64,000 nt of DNA, taken from positions 21,446,001 to 21,510,000 of the forward strand of contig CP136897.1 in the NCBI GenBank assembly GCA_034359265.1. Direction: 5' to 3'. This DNA is from Canna indica. Lineage: Eukaryota; Streptophyta; Magnoliopsida; Zingiberales; Cannaceae. The first letter of the stretch is position 1; the number at the start of each line of letters is the position of its first letter. The position numbers and the translations under genes were made by a program. Of the stretch, positions 55,663 to 64,000 are shown one piece after another. The notes beneath the pieces are model-generated. The model was not told where the DNA came from. It saw nothing but the letters and a program-made list of their open reading frames with translations, and made no database searches.

Positions 55663-56150
55663 CACTGCAACAAAAGTGACAATTAGAGACAATCAAATTT
55701 GTCTTTAAAAGTTAAATATTTGCCTCTATAACTTTTAGAGACAAAAAAAAATTATTCATCTCTAGAGCTCCGTCCCTAAAAGTATTAGAGACCTATAATG
55801 TATTTGTTTCTAATATATAAATACTATTAGAGGCACATAATATATTTGCCTCTAAAAATATTATTAGAGACATATATTTGCCTCTAGAAACATTAGTGGA
55901 GGCATATATTTTTGTCTCTAGAAATATTAGTGGAGACAATTATATTTGTCTCCAAACTTATTAAAAGAGGCATTTATATTTGCCTTTAATATACAAACAC
56001 TATTAAGAGCATAGATCATATTTGCTTCTAAAAATATAATTAAAGGCATATATATTTGTCTTTAATATATAAATACTATTAGAGATATAAATAAGACAAT
56101 GAATTTTGCTCAAAAAATTGATTAGGACTACAAACAATGTATTTTTAACT
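55663..56150. repeat. Left subterminal repeat array of the inner CACTA-type element
   Basis: Short motifs attagag(a/g)(c/g)a(c/t)a and tttgcctcta alternate across almost 500 bp. This is the usual site of transposase-associated protein binding in CACTA elements. Confidence 0.75.
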
Positions 56151-57298
56151 AAAAATATTATAATTAATAAAAAAAATGATTACACGATACGTCACTTTCA
56201 AGAAAATGCATCTTAAAAGACTAAACTACAAGTTTCATAATAATCCATGTAGACTACAGCTAGACAAAATCTTATCACAATTTCCCCATTCTTTACAATG
56301 GAATTAATAGAATGAAGCTTAACATCAACAACCTTGGAGAAGATAGAAGATGACATATGTATACTTGCAAAGAACTTTGGAAGAGACCCTTCTCTTCTCA
56401 TTTTTGAAGGCCCAACGGATTGTGTGAGTTCTCATCCTTATGCTTCAAATGAGATGAGTATCCAGCATCGTGATCTTATTCAATATTGCATCCTAACAAA
56501 CAAAAACAAAATAATTTCAATATACTTGCAAAGAAACTGAAAATGATGAAGGCAAAGAGAAAATTGATCTACATCAAAGAATATATGATGCACAATACAA
56601 ACAATTTGCAATTGTTAAAAACTTATATCATGCTCCGAAAACTGCATAAGAATTGTATCCAATATAAACCCATAGTAAATGAGTAGGACACTTGGTTTGC
56701 ATAGTAATCATGGTTCTGTAAGATTTAAATATTCTTGAGTTAACTACTATAATTGAATAACTGTTACTAGATATAACTGTAGCATTTATCCTTGACAAAA
56801 CATAGGACAGTGACCCCCACAAATTACCAGCATATGATGCATACTCAGTGATAATCATGAGTGCAGACCACTTCTATGTAGCTAAATTTTTTAGGAATAT
56901 ACTTTCATTTCACAAAGGGAAATATCAATGGTTAACCACACAATTCCTCAATGGACTAGATTGTTAATAGCATTGTATAATGTCCCAATAATTCACTAGG
57001 GATGTATTTTTTTGAGGGCCAAATTCTTATGAAATAGTCAACATGCAAGTTTTATAGTTGACAACATTTAGTTAGTAATTCTTCGTACTTTATATTTTGG
57101 ACTCATGAAAAATATATAGCAAATTGGACAGAATCGGACTTTTAAGAAAGTAGCTGGACCTTCTTCTCTCAAAATTGTCTAGGCACAACTAAGTAGCCTA
57201 TTATATTGGTTTGCTGAACCCTGTAACCCAAGCAAAATGAAATGAAAACCATATATGCATCCGGCACTTAAGAACAAAGTTTGGAAGAAAGTTGTTAC
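56151..57298. other. Part of the inner element without recognised exons
   Basis: Short frames on both strands (for example 56334-56540 +) have no family signature. It may hold the 3' end of the captured transcript. Confidence 0.4.
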
Positions 57299-57841
57299 CT
57301 GAACCATTAATCTTGTCTTCATTACATCAAGTGGTGTAGTTATAGCTCCAGTTATTGCACCTGAGAAATGTAATGGTTCACTAAAACTGACCATAATCTT
57401 TTGTATAACCAAAACTAGCACTTCAGGCGGTAGCAGCCATTCCAAGCTGGATAAGTTATGATTCAATTTTCAATTTAAAGACGTACATATGAAGAGGGAA
57501 AGAAGTTTCAAATCCAGAACATACATTAAAAAGAGAACAGGATAAGATGTATCCATGAGTAAAAGCATTCACATTAGTACTTGGTAACATAGCTAAGATA
57601 TAACGATTCTGGTACAATACTAAAAAAAAGACACAAAACTTGCATTTGAAAAAAGATAGTAATGTTAACAAGTAGTCAAAGAAGGTTAAGGTTGCAAAAT
57701 ACCCAAGATCCAGCTATATACTGCTATATACTGTTAAGCAACAGAAGAAACACTAGACTGCAAGAAGCATTAAAGGAATTGAGATTTACCAGCAAAAGCA
57801 CCAATTAGAGCATTCTCTGGATCATTTAACTCCCTCCTTGA
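57299..57841 (-). pseudogene. Captured S-adenosylmethionine carrier fragment (two exons)
   Basis: Exons 57841-57790 and 57360-57299 on the - strand have GT-AG borders and join in phase. The first gives SRRELNDPENALIGAFAG, the second AITGAITTPLDVMKTRLM then VQ. PLDVMKTRLM is the mitochondrial carrier signature PX(D/E)XX(K/R)X(R/K), and RRELNDPENALIGAFAGA.TGA.TTPLDV is specific to plant SAM carriers (SAMC), which move SAM into plastids and mitochondria. Only a single carrier repeat start is present, so no transporter can be made. It lies directly downstream of the HDAC exons, on the same strand. Confidence 0.85.
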
Positions 57842-58167
57842 CTGCACGAACAAAGAAATAAAAAAGAACTTAATGCTATTTCTCTGATTTTGCAAGGTAA
57901 TAATATATCTTCTAAGTGATACAACAGCATGACCTATGACTTCTCCTATTAATCTTGAATTGAATGTTTGCTGCTTTACCTTTAATTTCAATGTGCGGAT
58001 GATATACATCACAGAAAAAAATAAATTGAAAGGGACTCATTGTTTTTCTTTTCCTTAGAAAGAATATGAAAACATAGGCACCCACATTCAGGTCAAAAAT
58101 AGAAGCAAGTACAATATCAGTAAAAAGCTAAAAAAAATTATATTACAGTTGAGAAAGAGAAACTTAC

Positions 58168-60172
58168 CCTCTGCATCTGAACACGAGGAGCATGTTGTAT
58201 GCACCGGAGACTTTCTAGAACTTGCACCTTGATTGTGCTAAGGTATGACTTACTATTCAAGTTCTCCTGTTCCAATAAGCATACTCAATGGATTAAACAG
58301 GTGAACATCCATAGGTTTATTACAAATTGCAGCACTTTTAGATGTTAATTAATTGATGAGATGGTAAAGAATTCAATCAACTTAATTAGTTGACCAAATA
58401 TAATATCAATGGTCTGACCAAATGAAAAAAACACTTATTCTTGCTAATGATACCAAGAACAACATTTTTATGAGAAAGGTTTGATTTCATCAAAGAAATA
58501 AACTATACTAGAAAAGCATCTAGCATGCAGCCATTTGGAATTTTCAGAGTATAATCTGGTGCAAAATACTTGATGTAATCATTTTATGGAATTTCTGCAA
58601 GAAACAAGGTTCCAAAGCCTAGATAACGTATTGTTTCCAAGGTGAGAATTAAATAAGCAGCAACAGCAAGCAAATGCAATGCAAGTTCTTAAAGGCTTTG
58701 CATTAATCAACGTACAAGAGCAAACATGATCAATAAGCACAAATATGCATGCATTGAGCCATCCACTTCACATAGAAGACCATTTTAGCTACCTTCTCTG
58801 AATACATAGTAAATTTAAGTTCTAAACAAAGTACATAACTGTCATGAATATTACTAGCATATAATAGGAGAATAAAAATAAGACTTCAAACAATTTCAGT
58901 TAAACTTTTATCCCATCATTTGGAAGTTCAGCATCTAACAAAACACCAGTTTCAACAGCCCAGCAGCGAGCAACATTTTCTTTTGTATATCCTCCCCCTC
59001 CAGTAACCTGCAGGAAAAGAGCTGCATTTGACACCTAAACCAAGTTCATAAATCAGTAACATACGCATCTGATTGGGATACTTACCAACAAGGGCAAGTT
59101 GAATTTCTTGACAAATTTTACACATTCTGAATGTCCTGTTAGCAACCAATAAGTAATAGGTAAAATGCAATTAACTCCTTGCAACCCAAAATAACAAATA
59201 TTTGACTAGTTCAGGATCAAATTTCTAACTAGATGTATGTAGTTTCCTTCCTGACCTAAAAAGCTAAAAGTAAGCCATTGGAATTTATATTTTATATATC
59301 GGAATAATCCATTTTGTTATTAATTGACCATGGGAAGGGAAAAGGATGACTAAAAGAATAGAAATCAATTAGTTATTCATTAAGGTTTAATTTGATTCAA
59401 TGACCAGAGTTAGACGGGGATATATAGCTCGGAGACATCGAACAAAAATTCGTTTATTTGCATCAACCTTTAGAGGGGCTCATTCAAGACTTACTCGAAC
59501 GATTACTCAACAGAAAATGAGAGCTTTGGCTTCCTCTCATCGTGATAAAGGCAGGCAAAAGAGGGATTTTTGTCGTTTGTGGATCACTCGGATAAATGCA
59601 GTAACTCGTGAGAATAAGGTATTGTATATTTATTGTAGATTAATACACAATATGTACAAGAAGCAATTGCTATGACAAACATTTGCAAGGCATAACATTA
59701 TAAGTATTTGTGAATTGCAAAGATGTCTCGAAAATTCATTTAAAAAAAGATGTAGATAGGAACTGCAAAACTACAAAAGTCACCTTTGAGGTTATAGATT
59801 AACACACGTATATCTTATTTATAAAAAACAAAATGAATAAGATTGTACAAGATTAACACCTTCAATGGAGAGATTGAAACAACCTTAACGATCTCCAGCA
59901 AGTGAATCAGCTCCACATTGGAGAACAATTACACCTGACAGATATGTTTCAACAACATTGGAAATAATCTACATATTTTGACAATATAAGAACGTAGTTT
60001 ACTATTAATGAAGATGAAAATTAATGAAGTAGTTGTAGCCTGTAAGCCTCTGAACTATTCATGTTGGGTCAAGTCTTACAGTTTTGAAAAGACGAGTAAA
60101 GTTAGCATCATCTATTCTATCCTTGAGTGGGACATTAATAGCGTAATACTTCCCTTCCCTTTTACCTATATC
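58168..60172 (-). pseudogene. Captured class I histone deacetylase fragment (HDA9-like), five exons
   Basis: Exons on the - strand: 60172-60080 (DIGKREGKYYAINVPLKD), 59968-59860 (GVIVLQCGADSLAGD), 59135-59086 ([17 protein letters not shown]), 59007-58918 ([16 protein letters not shown]) and 58266-58168 ([23 protein letters not shown]). These are collinear with the C-terminal half of RPD3-type HDACs, closest to plant HDA9. The zinc-ligand Asp (GADSL) and catalytic Tyr (GGGGYT) are kept; the N-terminal half with the His dyad is absent. Splice sites are mostly consensus and phases agree, except that exon 4 has no clear donor. A stop (TAA, 59885-59887) replaces the Leu after GDR. The native C-terminus is lost, and the last exon is followed in phase by the SAM-carrier exon. 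Confidence 0.9.
59276..59672 (+). pseudogene. rpl20: Plastid DNA insertion (NUPT) with most of rpl20
   Basis: ATG at 59400 opens [35 protein letters not shown], and [15 protein letters not shown] up to [12 protein letters not shown]. This is chloroplast ribosomal protein L20 with small changes, cut after about 90 of its usual nearly 120 residues. The 120 bp upstream (taaaagaatagaaatcaatt) resemble the plastid rpl20 5' flank. It lies inside the HDAC intron 59136-59859 and in the opposite orientation. Without plastid expression signals or a transit peptide it is not a working gene here. Edges are approximate. Confidence 0.87.
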
Positions 60173-60411
60173 CTTCAATAAATACATTCTTATTGATCAC
60201 AAAATGTTATGAACCAGCACAAACACTAAGAATTTTTTTTATAAATGTCTAGATAAATTGGGATATTAGTAAACTCTAGAAAGCACATCGCTCCACAGTC
60301 AATTTAATCGCACAATGCAAGCTTAACAAGAAACAAACAATATGTAAATCCCAACCATTTGGGGTCATTTACATGGTTTCCTTATGCAAAATGCCACCAT
60401 CAAAAGGCCGA

Positions 60412-60650
60412 AGACAGGGTGCGGAGATAGGGGATGGTTGGTACCGTGACTGCGGCGATGGACGATGGCTGGAGGTAGGGCGTAGTTGCGGGCCGGAGAT
60501 AGGGCGCGGAGAAGGTGCGTGAGAGGAGCGAGATTTGGTGATATGGCTGCGGGCGAGATTAATTTGGCGATAGGGCTGCAGTAAAATTAGAGGAGAGAAG
60601 GCGGGCGAATGAAAAAAACGAGGGAGAAGGGAATTTTGGGGGGAGATAAT
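60412..60650 (-). promoter_or_regulatory. GC-rich leader/promoter region of the inner element
   Basis: On the - strand a TATA-like cttatattatctcc (about 60655-60642) precedes a CT- and GC-rich stretch ending near 60412, upstream of the first HDAC exon. The layout mirrors the leader of the outer CACTA transposase gene (50030-50402). It could drive the chimeric HDAC-carrier transcript. Confidence 0.45.
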
Positions 60651-60659
60651 ATAAGAGCC

Positions 60660-60902
60660 TAATGTTACTTATTAATTTGGTAATAGGGCTGCAGTTATAA
60701 TTGGGAGAATTAATTAATTAAATTTATTTTTATTTAATTTTGATATGATTAAATTTTAATGGTGACAGATTTAGAGACTAATGTCACTTATAAAATTAAA
60801 ATTAAAGGCAATTTTTTTTTATTGTCTCTAAATCTTATATTTAGAGACAAATAATTATATATTTCTAAATAATTGCCTCTAATTCAAGCTTTTGTTGCGG
60901 TG
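60660..60902. repeat. Right subterminal repeats of the inner element
   Basis: Motifs tttagagactaatgt, attgtctctaaat and tagagacaaat alternate up to the terminus, matching the left end. Confidence 0.72.
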
Positions 60903-61076
60903 GATGTATCCAATTGAAAGATTGTTTATGAGATATAAGTCTCATGTTCGGAATAGAGCACAACCGGAGGGATCTATTGCTGAGGGATACCTTGCAGACG
61001 AATGTCTCACCTTTTGTTCAATTGTTCAAATTTATGGTCTTGCCAGAATAAGGATAATTTGTGCAACAAGCTCGTG
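60903..61076 (+). pseudogene. TNP2 transposase continuation after the nested element
   Basis: After the GAT duplication the frame resumes MYPIERLFMRYKSHVRNRAQ, PEGSIAEGYLADECLTFCS, the conserved end of the DUF4218-type domain. A stop follows at about 61078. It shows that the host CACTA was still recognisable as one gene at the insertion point. Confidence 0.9.
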
Positions 61077-62318
61077 TTAGCTTGTTTATTTTGCTAAATG
61101 AGTGTGATCTCAGTTGATTCCAGCTAATCTTACTAAATGCGACTAAATTTAAATAAATGCTAACTAACTTCGGATCAATTTTTGAATAATTTCAATTGTA
61201 CATGTGAACATATATAGCTGGTTTAGGGATCATGCTCAACTGGTTTAGGGATTGATATGAACTCTTAGGTGGCTCCACTATTATGCAGCCAAAAAATGGA
61301 AATATAAAAAAATTAACAGAAACAAAAGTGGATATTAGGTCCTAGATCCCATAGTGATTTAAGACTAGTGATGCCTATTTTAATCAACATGTTGTGTTTG
61401 AATTTAGAAGTTTGATTATTGGGACATCATCACTCAACTGCATATATCTTGTTTGATAACTCTGGTGTTATGAATGCAGGAATATAACACAACTTGCAAA
61501 TGTGAAGATCATGAAAAGGCCAGGCCATTGGGAAGATCTCCATGTTCCTCACAGGTAAGAAAATGGTTCAAGTTCATCCACATAATCCAAGTTGCATATG
61601 AATTTAATTATATTGCTATGTTATTCTCTGTACCTACTGTAAATATATTCAACACCAACCAAAAATCTACTAATGGTAGAATAACATGTCTGTATGTTAC
61701 CAAACTTCAGATCCTTGTGGATGTATTTCTCCATTTATTAGAATTTGAAAGGGTGAGAATAATGGTGACTGATTTATTGTAGGCGATATTTTGACTGTAA
61801 AAATGTACAATCATGTTAGAGAACTTTGGGTTGATTACTTGATTGATCCAATCGGCGATTGCTAGGCCTATTATTGTAGTTTTCATTTCTTGAGTCAGTC
61901 TCATCTGCACTGACAGATGTTGATGAATTTTTGGGTCATCTTGTATGGCTCTCCTTAAAATGATGCCATAGATAACAATTACTTGTTATCTGAGAATGAT
62001 GCTTCCATTTCCATTTACCATGTGTCTAATCAGATATGGTAGACAAAAAAAACCTCAATTGTGAAAACATGCTCCGCTTTTAAGCTTTAGAAGTTTAACA
62101 GCGTATTCTTATCTAGTTATCTTTGATTATTGAATTCCTATTGGCGACACATAAAATCCTTTAGAAAATATAAAATTTCATAACAGTGTATGTCATTGCC
62201 TACTTCCTGTTCTTGAAAACATCTTCCAATCACGTTATGCAAAGATTATTACATAATACTTATTTCTTAAATTATACAAAACAAAAATAATTTAGTTCAC
62301 TTTTTTGCTTTCATGTAG
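61077..62318. other. CACTA 3' region, mostly non-coding
   Basis: A candidate exon 61479-61553 lies between tgaatgcag and gtaagaaa (EYNTTCKCEDHEKARPL); it may be exon 1 material of the captured MYB gene but is not clearly recognisable. No other coding signal is seen. Confidence 0.35.
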
Positions 62319-62430
62319 GATTGCAAAGAAATGGAAAGAGCTGCGGATTGAGATGGATCAATTACCTCAGACCAGGACTAAAGCGCAGTGCTTTCACTCC
62401 TGAAGAGGATTCAATTGTTTTTTTTTTTTC
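62319..62430 (+). pseudogene. Captured R2R3-MYB exon 2 fragment
   Basis: After the acceptor catgtag the frame reads [17 protein letters not shown] then [17 protein letters not shown]. This is the end of the R2 repeat and the start of R3 of a plant R2R3-MYB transcription factor. The intron position and phase (one base of the Gly codon upstream) are those of canonical intron 1 in this family. The Arg usually found in SCRLRW is Gly here. Similarity ends at an oligo-T run near 62430. It lies within the outer CACTA, between the transposase and the right terminus. Confidence 0.87.
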
Positions 62431-62739
62431 ATATGTAGTTTATGTTCGTGTTAAGTTGATTTTTGGTTTGCAAAACATTGTTTGATTCTGTACTATCATT
62501 TTTAATGACAGAATGAGTGTTGGAATAGTACTTGAATTAATTTTATAACAATATTTAATGGTAAAGGATGACTTTAATCATTATTTTTATCCCAGTTTTT
62601 ATGTTCATTATGTGACATTTAGAGATTTAATTTCTCACAGTGTTACTAAATAGATTTAATTATATATTAATACAATTCTATAAATATATCATTTATAATT
62701 TAATTTAATTAATAATTATTAGATATATAATTAATCAAA

Positions 62740-63071
62740 AAGCTGATGAGGCGGGTAATTAATACCCGGCGCCCCTTAATGAGGGGCGCCGGGTATTAAT
62801 TACCTGGCGCCCTTTGATGAGGAGCGCCGGGTAATTAATACCCGGCGCCCCTCATTAATGGCGCCGGTAATTAATACCCCGACGCCCTCATGGAGAGCCA
62901 GATAATTTTTAATCGACATTTTTTTGGGTGTCGATTTTATTTTTTATTCACTCCTTATTTTTTACGAAGAAACCGGCGTAATCAAATACGTCTACAAAAT
63001 TTATTTTGACTCTAAAAAACCGCCGGTTTTTAAAGTAATGGGCGCCGGTTTTTACGAAGTTTCCTGTAGTG
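62740..63071. repeat. Right subterminal repeats and terminus of the outer CACTA
   Basis: At least five copies, in both orientations, of gcgccgggtaattaat lie at 62750-62885, followed by cgccggttttt motifs and the terminus TTCCTGTAGTG. They match the left end at 49880-49995. 62431-62739 is AT-rich and without recognised features. Confidence 0.85.
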
Positions 63072-63074
63072 GTG

Positions 63075-63684
63075 TTTGGTCGATGCAGACCTAAGGATAT
63101 TTTTTAAATGAAAAGGACTTAAGTTTTTTACACAAATCTCAAAATATTTTTAAAATACAAAAGAATTAAATTTTGCACAAAAATCTGATTTTTTTTTGTA
63201 AAATAAAAATACTTATTTTCTACATTAAAAAGACTTAATTTATCATCAAAATTTAAATATTATTAAAATAATAAAAGACTTGATTTTTTATAAAAATCTA
63301 TTTAATTTTTATCTAAAACTATTTTTTTATTTTGTTAAAACTTATTTTTGTTTAATATTTCAATTGAATTGGAACTTTTTTTTAAAATAAATTAAAAGGC
63401 TTAATTTGTTCCACTCAAATATGAAGATATTTTTTTTTTTAAAAAAGCTTAATTTGTCTACAAAAATCTCTAAGCGTTTTTAGATTTAAAATATTAATTT
63501 TATACATCAAATCTAAAAAATAAATACATTTTTATATCAAAAGCATAATTTTTAGTTAGTTTTAAATAAAAAATTTAACATTATTAAATAATAAAGTGTT
63601 TAATTTATTTCACAAAAATATGAAATTATTTTTAAAACTTAGGTTTAATTTTCACACAAGTCGGAAAATATTTATAAATGGAAA
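63075..63684. repeat. AT-rich quasi-repetitive DNA
   Basis: Loose repeats of aaaa(a)gacttaattt followed by cacaaaaatct and aaatattttt recur with a period of about 60-90 bp. No coding. Confidence 0.5.
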
Positions 63685-64000
63685 CACTACAACACAATTG
63701 ACCTATAGAGACACAAAATTAAAGACAAATTATATTTTTATTTCTAAATCTTCACATTTAGAGACTAATAGACACAAAATTTATTCTTAATTAGTCTTTA
63801 AAGATCAATAGAAAGAACAATAATAAAATCACTTAATTGATTTATCTCTAAGCTATAGAAACATCAGCACCATAGCCACTTAATTGATATGAATCTAAAA
63901 CTAGTTTTAGAGACTAATTAGGAATAAAATTTATGTTTATTAGTCTCTATATGTAAAGATTTAAAAATAAAAATCTAATTTATCTCTAATTATATGTCTC
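63685..64000 (+). mobile_element. Left terminus of another CACTA-type element (runs off the window)
   Basis: CACTACAACACAATTG is followed by dense tagagac/gtctcta subterminal motifs like those of the inner element at 55663. The rest lies to the right of the window, so the terminal pair and duplication cannot be checked. Confidence 0.65.

Larger units (their letters stand above)
55663..60902 (-). mobile_element. Inner CACTA-type element carrying captured host exons, 5.24 kb
   Basis: Ends CACTGCAACAAAAG (55663) and, reverse complemented from 60902, CACCGCAACAAAAG. The flanks are GAT at 55660-55662 and 60903-60905, a 3-bp duplication; removing the element restores the interrupted TNP2 codons. 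Subterminal DNA on both sides repeats tagagacaaat/atttgcctctaa motifs. No transposase is present. On the - strand it carries a GC-rich leader, five HDAC exons, two SAM-carrier exons and, in one intron, plastid DNA. This fits a gene-capturing, non-autonomous CACTA. Confidence 0.92.
49868..63071 (+). mobile_element. Outer CACTA (En/Spm-type) transposon, 13.2 kb
   Basis: Ends CACTACAGGAAA (49868) and TTCCTGTAGTG (63071) are perfect inverted termini, flanked by GTG on both sides (49865-49867 and 63072-63074), the CACTA 3-bp duplication. Both ends have ggcgccgg-rich subterminal repeats. It encodes a decayed TNP2 transposase on the + strand and is interrupted by a second CACTA-type element (55663-60902), without which it is about 8 kb. 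A captured MYB exon lies near its right end. No TNPA-like gene was recognised. Confidence 0.95.

Noticed and set aside
59400..59672. Working nuclear rpl20 gene
   Set aside because: Truncated at the C-terminus, no transit peptide, and plastid 5' flank attached: a plastid DNA insertion.

Overview
This is plant nuclear DNA. The evidence is intron-bearing genes of plant type, a telo-box/site II promoter on a ribosomal protein gene, initiator-Met-tRNA primer sites on the LTR elements, and plant-type Copia, Gypsy, CACTA, MULE, hAT and PIF/Harbinger elements. GC-rich coding exons (L-gulonolactone oxidase, RPL27) and the long-LTR Sirevirus-like Copia would suit a monocot, but the species cannot be fixed from this window. 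By length the window is mostly nested transposable elements, with two genes that look intact: RPL27 (eL27, + strand, 27574-27981) and a four-exon BEL1-like homeobox gene closest to ATH1 (- strand, 31181-34380).

Layout. 1-1015: 3' end of a Copia element whose LTR interrupts the first exon of an L-gulonolactone oxidase-like gene (1016-1369, -). 2464-5191: a MULE with about 320-bp terminal inverted repeats, a 9-bp target duplication, a captured phenylalanine ammonia-lyase fragment and a solo LTR. 5419-23544: a Gypsy element split by two insertions. One is a hAT-type element (6463-14895, 8-bp duplication), itself containing a PIF/Harbinger element (6671-13388, TAA duplication) with decayed Myb-like and transposase genes plus a GRF zinc-finger ORF. 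The other is a Sirevirus-like Copia element (15262-22020, - strand). 24230-27400: AT-rich DNA with hAT- and MULE-type MITEs. 27400-34400: the two host genes; the last intron of the ATH1-like gene holds one hAT element nested in another. 34400-45393: non-coding DNA with a tandem tRNA-derived SINE, MITEs and a 1.3-kb fold-back element. 45394-48910: a Copia deletion derivative with two 962-bp LTRs that kept gag-protease but lost integrase, RT and RNase H.

49868-63071 is a 13.2-kb CACTA element (CACTACAGG ends, GTG duplication) with a decayed TNP2 transposase and a captured R2R3-MYB exon. Its transposase is split by a second CACTA-type element (55663-60902, GAT duplication). That inner element carries, all on the - strand, five exons of a class I histone deacetylase (HDA9-like) followed by two exons of a mitochondrial S-adenosylmethionine carrier, with largely compatible exon phases. 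An intron of the captured deacetylase contains a piece of plastid DNA carrying most of rpl20. A further CACTA-type terminus begins at 63685 and runs off the window.

The most unusual content is the gene capture by transposons (PAL, HDAC plus SAM carrier, MYB, possibly the GRF zinc finger) and the well-resolved nesting, in which most boundaries can be read directly from target-site duplications.
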